Source: Natronomonas sp.
GTDB lineage: Archaea; Halobacteriota; Halobacteria; Halobacteriales; Haloarculaceae
Length of the DNA: 64,000 bases
Assembly: GCF_028274965.1 (NCBI RefSeq)
Contig: NZ_JAQCNO010000057.1
Span: 1-64,000, forward strand
Direction of reading: 5' to 3'
Notes under the pieces: model-generated
What the model saw: only the letters and a program-made list of their open reading frames with translations
Told to the model about the DNA's origin: nothing
The model's database searches: none
In this document: positions 59,232-64,000 of the stretch, piece by piece
Position numbering within the stretch: the first letter of the stretch is position 1
How the letters are laid out: the number at the start of each line of letters is the position of its first letter
Translations under genes and position numbers: made by a program

Positions 59232-59674
59232 CAGCGCAACTCCGAGCGCGCGCTGCGGGCGTGCTCCGCGACGTCGATCCCCCGGCGGTGCGCGTAGAGT
59301 ACCGCCGCCGCTTCGATCGTCACCCCGAGTTCGGACTGCAGGCCGTTGACCGCAGCGACGCTTGACTGTTTGTCCTCGCCGGCCTCGACGAGGGCGCCGA
59401 GGACGCGCTCGAACGTCGATCGTTCCTGGAGGATCGACTCGTCGGGTCGGAACCCCTCCGGGACGGACGTCTCCGCCGGGTCGAACTGCGCCTCGAGGTC
59501 CCCCTCAACACGCCGGAGTAACCCTTCGCTTGCGGCCACGTCAACGAGGCGTTTGGCCTGGTCGGGCGAGAACCAATCGCGGTCGAGCGAGAGCGCAACG
59601 ACGAAGGCGCTCTCGCCCATCCTGCGGCTGCCGTCGGCCCGAAACGGGGCCGCGACCGCCGTTCGGAGGCTCAT
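59231..59674 (-). CDS. DUF2240 family protein
   Basis: 147 residues from MSLRTAVAAPFRADGSRRMGESAFVVALS. The pattern LDRDWFSPDQAKRLVDVAASEGLL, FRPDESILQERSTFERVLGALVEAG and NGLQSELGVTIEAAAVLYAHRRGIDV is that of DUF2240, a haloarchaeal family of unknown function with a helical C-terminal half. It is the first gene of a two-gene unit, with TATA-like ggctatttg 27 bp before the ATG. Confidence 0.87.
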   Translation of the reverse strand: MSLRTAVAAPFRADGSRRMGESAFVVALSLDRDWFSPDQAKRLVDVAASEGLLRRVEGDLEAQFDPAETSVPEGFRPDESILQERSTFERVLGALVEAGEDKQSSVAAVNGLQSELGVTIEAAAVLYAHRRGIDVAEHARSARSELR

Positions 59675-59781
59675 GACCGAGCACTGCGGTGGCCGGGACA
59701 AATAGCCGTCGGTCCCTCGGCTCTCCACGCTACTCTACTCCCCGCGGCCGCTCGCGTCCCGGCCCGCGCCCGTACCCGCGC

Positions 59782-60210
59782 TCAGTCCGCCTCGGCCCCG
59801 CCCCCGCCGGTCAGCACGGAGACGTTCCGCTCGCCCCAGACGAACGACGCCCGGCGCCGCCCCTCGAAGGAGAGGTACGACCCGATCGCACAGAGCGCGC
59901 GATCTGAGAGACGCAGGCCGGCGTGGCCGTCGTCCGATCGACGGTCGGTCGCCGAGGCGTCGTCGCCCCGAAGCGCCGGGGCCTCGACGACGTTCGTCCG
60001 GGCGGGGTCGTCGTCGTTCGGGCCGAACCACGCTTCGCGGACGCCGTCGGCCGCGGCCCGATACCGGATGCGCGCGCCGTTCGAAAAGCGGATCTCGACC
60101 GCCGGGTCGCCGGTTTCGGTCCGCGCCCGCGGTCGGACCGCGGCGAGTTCCGGGAGCGATCGGTCTGGCGACGCGCCGTCCTCGAGGCGGTCGGTGTCGT
60201 GTTTCGCCAC
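59782..60210 (-). CDS. uncharacterised protein
   Basis: 142 residues with PAVEIRFSNGARIRYRAAADGVREAWFGP, a beta-rich core, and LSFEGRRRASFVWGERNVSVLTGG near the end. No family recognised. A perfect hairpin is found 34 bp upstream of its ATG. Confidence is limited by the lack of a clear TATA box. Confidence 0.5.
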   Translation of the reverse strand: MAKHDTDRLEDGASPDRSLPELAAVRPRARTETGDPAVEIRFSNGARIRYRAAADGVREAWFGPNDDDPARTNVVEAPALRGDDASATDRRSDDGHAGLRLSDRALCAIGSYLSFEGRRRASFVWGERNVSVLTGGGGAEAD

Positions 60211-60243
60211 GCCGGCGGTTCGGCCGCGAGCAGTCTGAGCGTT

Positions 60244-60263
60244 CCCCCACGTTCGCGTGGGGG
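60244..60263. repeat. perfect 8-bp stem cccccacg-ttcg-cgtggggg
   Basis: A single isolated element in GC-rich intergenic DNA. Together with its flanks (gcgttcccccacgttcgcgtgggggtctatgaccg) it recalls the palindromic layout of type I-E CRISPR repeats but exists once. It may act as a terminator for the transducer gene to the right or as a structured leader of the gene to the left. Confidence 0.5.
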
Positions 60264-60400
60264 TCTATGACCGGCCGAGAAGCGGCCCGTCGGTCCGGAG
60301 ACGGAGGCAGAGGCGGAGGCGGGGACGCTCGGTCGATGGCCCGGCCGCGACGGGTCGACCGCGCCGAAACGTCGGGCGGACCCTCCGCGGGAGCGGCGAT

Positions 60401-62308
60401 CTACTCGCGACCGCCGTCGCTGCGGGCTGGTGGGCGTCCGGACCGGGCGGGGTCGGAATCGGGCGACTCCGCGGCGGCCGGTGGGGATCGCTCGTCGGTG
60501 CGGCCCCGCGGTTCGGCCTCGAAGGCGGCGACCTGCTCGGAGAGTTCGTCCGCCGCGTCGGCGAGTGCCTTGACGTCGGTGACCGTCTCCCCGAGCGATT
60601 CGGCCTGAGCGGTCGTCCGGTCGGCGACGTCGGCGGTGTCGCGGGCGGTCTCTCGGCTCGTCGTCGAAACGTCGTCGACCATCGAGGCGATCTCCTCGGC
60701 GGAGGCGGCCTGATCGTCGGTCGCGGCGCTGATCTCGGTGATGCCGTTTTCGGCCTGTTCGATCTCCGTCACGATGTCGTCGAACAGCTCGATCGTCTCC
60801 TCGATCGTCTCGGCGCCCGTTTCGACGCGGGCGTTCATCTCCTCGATGCTGTCGGCGGTTTCGTCCGTCACGTCCCGGACGTTCTCGATCCGTCGCTCGA
60901 TGTCGTCGGTCGCGTCGGCGGCCTCCCCGGCCAGCGACTTCACCTCCTCGGCGACGACGGCGAACCCGTCGCCGTCCGCGTCGGCGCTGGCGGCTTCGAT
61001 CGATGCGTTGAGCGCCAGGATGTTGGTCTGGTCCGCGATGCTCCCGATCAGTTCGACGATCTCGCCGATCTCGTCCATGCGGTCGTTTAGCGCCGCGATC
61101 CCCGCAGCGACGTCCTCGGCCTGTGACTCGATGGCCTCGATCTCCGCCGTCGCGTCGCCGGCGTACTCGCGGCCCCGGTTTCCGCGTTCGACGGCGGTTT
61201 TCGCCGTGGCGGCGACCTCCTCGGAGGAGGAGGCGATCTCCTCGATCGTCGCCGACATGTCGTTTATTTCGCCCGTCACGGTTCGGAGCTGGTCGTCCTG
61301 CTCTTCGGCCCGCGTCGCGACGTCGGAGACCGACGTCTCGATCTCCGTGCTCATCGTCTTGATATCCGTCGAGCGGTCGGCGATGCTCTCCGTGGCGTCA
61401 CAGACCGTCGTCGCGAACGTCTGGATGTCGTCGACCGTCCGTTCGACGTCGTCCATCATGTCGTTGAACGCCCGCGCGACGTCTCGCATCGCGTCGTGAT
61501 TGACGGAGTCGTCGAGTCGCCGCGTCAGATCGCCGTCGGCACACGCCGTCATCACCGCCCGGTACTCGTCGGCCGTCTCGTTCAGTTCGCTGTTCAGCGC
61601 CGCCATCTCCTCTTTCTGTTCGGCGGCCTCGCGCCGCTTGTCCTCGGCGTTTTGCTTTGCCCGCTCGACCTCGTCGAGTTTCTCCTCGATGCGCTCGCGG
61701 GTCTTCTGTCGCTGGATGGCGAGCGACTGCCAGAGAAACGTCACGGTCGTCGCGAGCATCAGGACGCCGAGCGCGTGGATGCTGCCCCACACGATGGGGT
61801 TCGCCATCGCCGCCTGGTGGTTGTAGACGGTGAACCACTCGATGAGCCCGAAGACGCTGTGTTGTACCCCGACGTACCCGATTGTGAGGACGAACGGCAC
61901 CCAGTCCTCGTACAGCGCAACGACGCCGACGCCGATGAAGTACAGAAAGTGCGCCTCAATGAAGCCGCCGGTGAAGTACGCCAACACGGATGCGAGCATC
62001 ATAAACGCGATTGCGGCGAGCGCCGAGCGGGCGCGCCGCGGCAGCTGCGGCAGCGCGCCCAGAACCAACAGTCCCACGACGAGTCCCGTTCCGGCGATCG
62101 AGTGCGAAAGCGGTATCGCCGGAAGCTCGGCCCCGGTGACCGACTGGACGCCGGTCAGGCGGCTGATTGCGAACACGATCGGCGCGAGGACCGCGGTGAA
62201 CGCGAGGATACCACGGTGTCGCTTGTGGAACGCCTCATCTGGTATCTCCGTCCCGTTCGGCGTGTTATCAACGTACTGGGCGAGCGCGGACTGCGACGCG
62301 TCTGACAT
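60401..62308 (-). CDS. membrane methyl-accepting transducer, HtrVIII-like
   Basis: 635 residues. Six membrane helices between about 30 and 215 carry four conserved His: [27 protein letters not shown] and GSIHALG. The arrangement recalls the HtrVIII aerotaxis transducer of Halobacterium, in which such His are thought to hold heme. A HAMP-like part ([20 protein letters not shown]) precedes a coiled signalling domain with the hairpin tip [39 protein letters not shown]-like ggttttatc lies about 27 bp upstream. Confidence 0.9.
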   Translation of the reverse strand: MSDASQSALAQYVDNTPNGTEIPDEAFHKRHRGILAFTAVLAPIVFAISRLTGVQSVTGAELPAIPLSHSIAGTGLVVGLLVLGALPQLPRRARSALAAIAFMMLASVLAYFTGGFIEAHFLYFIGVGVVALYEDWVPFVLTIGYVGVQHSVFGLIEWFTVYNHQAAMANPIVWGSIHALGVLMLATTVTFLWQSLAIQRQKTRERIEEKLDEVERAKQNAEDKRREAAEQKEEMAALNSELNETADEYRAVMTACADGDLTRRLDDSVNHDAMRDVARAFNDMMDDVERTVDDIQTFATTVCDATESIADRSTDIKTMSTEIETSVSDVATRAEEQDDQLRTVTGEINDMSATIEEIASSSEEVAATAKTAVERGNRGREYAGDATAEIEAIESQAEDVAAGIAALNDRMDEIGEIVELIGSIADQTNILALNASIEAASADADGDGFAVVAEEVKSLAGEAADATDDIERRIENVRDVTDETADSIEEMNARVETGAETIEETIELFDDIVTEIEQAENGITEISAATDDQAASAEEIASMVDDVSTTSRETARDTADVADRTTAQAESLGETVTDVKALADAADELSEQVAAFEAEPRGRTDERSPPAAAESPDSDPARSGRPPARSDGGRE

Positions 62309-62478
62309 TAGCGCGTGTTCACCGGGCCGAGATAAAACCCTCCACGCGAGCCCGGACGGCGATACGGCCAGAAGCGTTAAACCGGTGGCGAGGGCCGCGC
62401 GCTCGTCCGTGTGCGCGCGACTCGAGACTGAGCCGCCGCGCGTCGGTCGGAGCCCGCCGGTCGGCCGGCGAGGCTGCG

Positions 62479-62757
62479 TTAGTCGGCGAGTTCGTCGAAG
62501 CGGGCGGCGAGATCGATGTCTTTCGTCGTGACGCCGCCGGCGTCGTGGGTCGTCAGCCGGACCTCGACCTCCCGCCAGTTGATCGTCAACTCGGGGTGAT
62601 GGAAGGCCTCCTCGGCGAGCCCGCCGGCACCGGCGGCGAACCCGACGCCCTCGAGATAGGAGTCGAACTCGAAGGTCCGGACGATCTCGTCGCCCTCGCG
62701 CGTCCAGTGCTCCGGGAGTTCGGCGTCGATCTCGTCGTCGGAGAGTACGTCACTCAT
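62479..62757 (-). CDS. 4a-hydroxytetrahydrobiopterin dehydratase-like protein
   Basis: 92 residues, full length. The pterin motif [32 protein letters not shown] is intact. It recycles the pterin cofactor of aromatic-acid hydroxylases or acts as a moonlighting dimerisation factor. TATA-like gaactaaac lies about 30 bp upstream. Stands between the transducer and CtaA genes. Confidence 0.93.
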   Translation of the reverse strand: MSDVLSDDEIDAELPEHWTREGDEIVRTFEFDSYLEGVGFAAGAGGLAEEAFHHPELTINWREVEVRLTTHDAGGVTTKDIDLAARFDELAD

Positions 62758-62880
62758 GAAACGCTGTTCGGGTCGGTGTCGTTTAGTTCTTGTCGGGGGT
62801 CGGCCGAGCCCCGACGGACGCGTTGGGCGGTACGGGAGACACGGCCGAGGAGAGCGTTCCGCGCGAGCGGGGTCGCGGCG

Positions 62881-63732
62881 TCAATCGAGAGCCTGGTCGT
62901 CGGTCGGCGGCGGGACGGCGACCGGCGCCGAGTCGAGGTTCCGGAGGCGCCAGACCGCCGCCAGCGTCAGCCCGAAGGCCACGAACGAAACGCCGAGGAT
63001 CGCGAGCTGTCCGGCGTCGCCGAACGCCCGCCTCGCGAGGACGAGTTGGCCGATGACGAGAAGCCCCGCGAGGCCGCCCGCGGTCGGCACGGCACGGAGG
63101 CCGAGTTCCCGGCCCCAGAGGGACATCACGACGAGCGCGGCGAACATCCCGAACCCGACGCCGTAGTAGAGCAGCTGGGCGAGCTCCCCGAAGATGAAGA
63201 ACAGTCGCGGGGTGAGCGCAACGGCGATCGGAAACCCGAACAGCGCGGCGGTACCGGCCTGACGGATCCGGGTCGTCGAGACCGGCGACGTCTCGGCGTA
63301 GGCCCACACCGTCGCGGCGATGAGGAGGCTCAAAATCAGCGAGGCGAGCCCGAAGTGCAGCGTCAACACGAGGATCGAGTAGCCGAACACGAACTCCTCG
63401 ACGAGGACGGTAAAGGCGCCGAAGACGATCTGCAGCGGCGTCAAGAGAAGCGCCGCAAGGACCGCAAGCAGGGTCCGTCGGCGCCCGCCGCTCCGCCAGA
63501 CGGCGGCCGCCGAGCCGAGTATCATGAAGCCGGTGACCATCGCAACGAGGCGGTGGGACCACTCGATGAACGACATCAGGTTCGCCGGGAAGAGCCCGAA
63601 GACGGCGCCGTCACACAGCGGCCACCGCGCCTCGCAGGTCAGCCCGGACCCGGTGGCCGCGGTGACGACGCCGACGACGGCGGTGATCGCCGTTACGACC
63701 GTCGTGGCGAGCAGTAGCCGGCGGAGGTGCAT
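62881..63732 (-). CDS. ctaA: heme A synthase, CtaA/COX15 family
   Basis: 283 residues from MHLRRLLLATTVVTAITAVVG; the 361-codon ORF has a false extension. Eight helices in two four-helix bundles; conserved His in EWSHRLVAMVTGF and TLHFGLASL, and cysteines C-ARWPLC in the first external loop. It oxidises heme O to heme A for aa3-type terminal oxidases, as in archaeal half-size relatives. A palindromic TATA ggtatatacc is 28 bp before the ATG. Confidence 0.88.
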   Translation of the reverse strand: MHLRRLLLATTVVTAITAVVGVVTAATGSGLTCEARWPLCDGAVFGLFPANLMSFIEWSHRLVAMVTGFMILGSAAAVWRSGGRRRTLLAVLAALLLTPLQIVFGAFTVLVEEFVFGYSILVLTLHFGLASLILSLLIAATVWAYAETSPVSTTRIRQAGTAALFGFPIAVALTPRLFFIFGELAQLLYYGVGFGMFAALVVMSLWGRELGLRAVPTAGGLAGLLVIGQLVLARRAFGDAGQLAILGVSFVAFGLTLAAVWRLRNLDSAPVAVPPPTDDQALD

Positions 63733-63754
63733 AAACGACGTTCGGACCCGGATC

Positions 63755-63764
63755 GGTATATACC
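63755..63764 (-). promoter_or_regulatory. TATA box of ctaA
   Basis: ggtatatacc is symmetric and centred about 28 bp before the ctaA ATG; the opposite strand could also use it, though the malic enzyme gene has its own box. Confidence 0.6.
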
Positions 63765-63836
63765 ACTCGGAACGGGAAGCCTGACCGGAGCGGGCGAGGT
63801 GGGTAGATTTTTCAGGCCGCTGGACGGGGTACGTGC

Positions 63837-64000
63837 ATGGGACTTGAGGAAGACTCGCTGGAGTACCACCGGCGCACACCCCCCGGCAAACTCGAAATCT
63901 CGACCACCAAACCCACCAACACACAACGAGACCTCTCGCTCGCGTACTCCCCCGGCGTCGCCGCACCCTGCACCGAAATCGCGGAGACGCCCACCGACGC
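63837..64000 (+). CDS. maeB: NADP-dependent malic enzyme, N-terminal part (runs off window)
   Basis: Absent from the ORF track because no stop occurs before the window ends. ATG at 63837 gives [20 protein letters not shown], then [20 protein letters not shown] and [14 protein letters not shown]. The [11 protein letters not shown] motif is the N-terminal malate-binding region of NADP malic enzymes (often fused to a PTA-like domain). It decarboxylates malate to pyruvate. TATA-like gggtagattttt is about 28 bp before the ATG. Confidence 0.85.
   Translation, partial: MGLEEDSLEYHRRTPPGKLEISTTKPTNTQRDLSLAYSPGVAAPCTEIAETPTD

Noticed and set aside
60229-60278. CRISPR array call
   Set aside because: Only one repeat-like unit and no spacers or cas genes; listed as a hairpin instead.

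Overview
The window is chromosomal DNA from a haloarchaeon. The reasons are the very high GC, the acid-rich proteomes of nearly all ORFs, ATG or GTG starts that sit about 25 bp after TATA-like boxes (leaderless genes), frequent ATGA stop/start overlaps, Tat-type lipoprotein signals (RR...LAGC), halocyanin, a HalX response regulator, a halobacterial transducer, TatA genes and an RPA operon of the haloarchaeal rpa-rpap-rpe type. The genus cannot be fixed from sequence reading alone.

Layout. 0-10 kb: a type II NADH dehydrogenase beside a truncated HTH regulator, a nucleoside-salvage group (uridine phosphorylase, cytidine deaminase, hexose/pentose-phosphate mutase), a RecA/KaiC-like protein without a Walker lysine, pyrBI, a 22-residue membrane peptide missed by the ORF track, a Nudix hydrolase and small conserved genes. 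10-18 kb: purD, an SDR, an iron ADH, an acyl-CoA synthetase, a Tat lipoprotein and a DUF255 thioredoxin-domain protein. 18-28 kb: the rpa-rpap-rpe single-strand-DNA-binding operon, a pair of PH-domain membrane proteins, DUF2071, a macro-domain gene remnant and a Dna2-like nuclease-helicase. 28-36 kb: NagD-like phosphatase, halocyanin, a UDG-superfamily protein, an uncharacterised three-gene operon with two related genes, a MoaD-like/beta-lactamase-fold pair and a histidine kinase. 36-37 kb: tRNA-Arg(CCT) followed by repeated tRNA 3'-end fragments. 37-44 kb: two TatA genes, peroxiredoxin, HD hydrolase, HalX regulator with a KaiC-like partner, DinB and DUF63. 44-53 kb: phosphate region, pstSCAB-phoU plus an ArsC-like phosphatase, and a PiT permease further on. 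53.1-57.9 kb: a lower-GC accessory island with a wrecked toxin-antitoxin pair, a multi-PAS kinase with a LOV signature, and an intact wHTH/PemK-MazF pair bracketed by 22-bp direct repeats, the right one lying exactly where GC rises again. 58-64 kb: HAD phosphatase, DUF2240, an HtrVIII-like transducer, pterin dehydratase, CtaA-like heme A synthase and the start of a malic enzyme cut by the window edge.

The most rewarding places are the accessory island with its direct repeats and dead TA copy, the tRNA-Arg repeat zone, the macro-domain relic, the halocyanin without its axial Met, the MoaD-like protein whose Gly-Gly is internal, and the small-gene operon at 31.1-32.0 kb.
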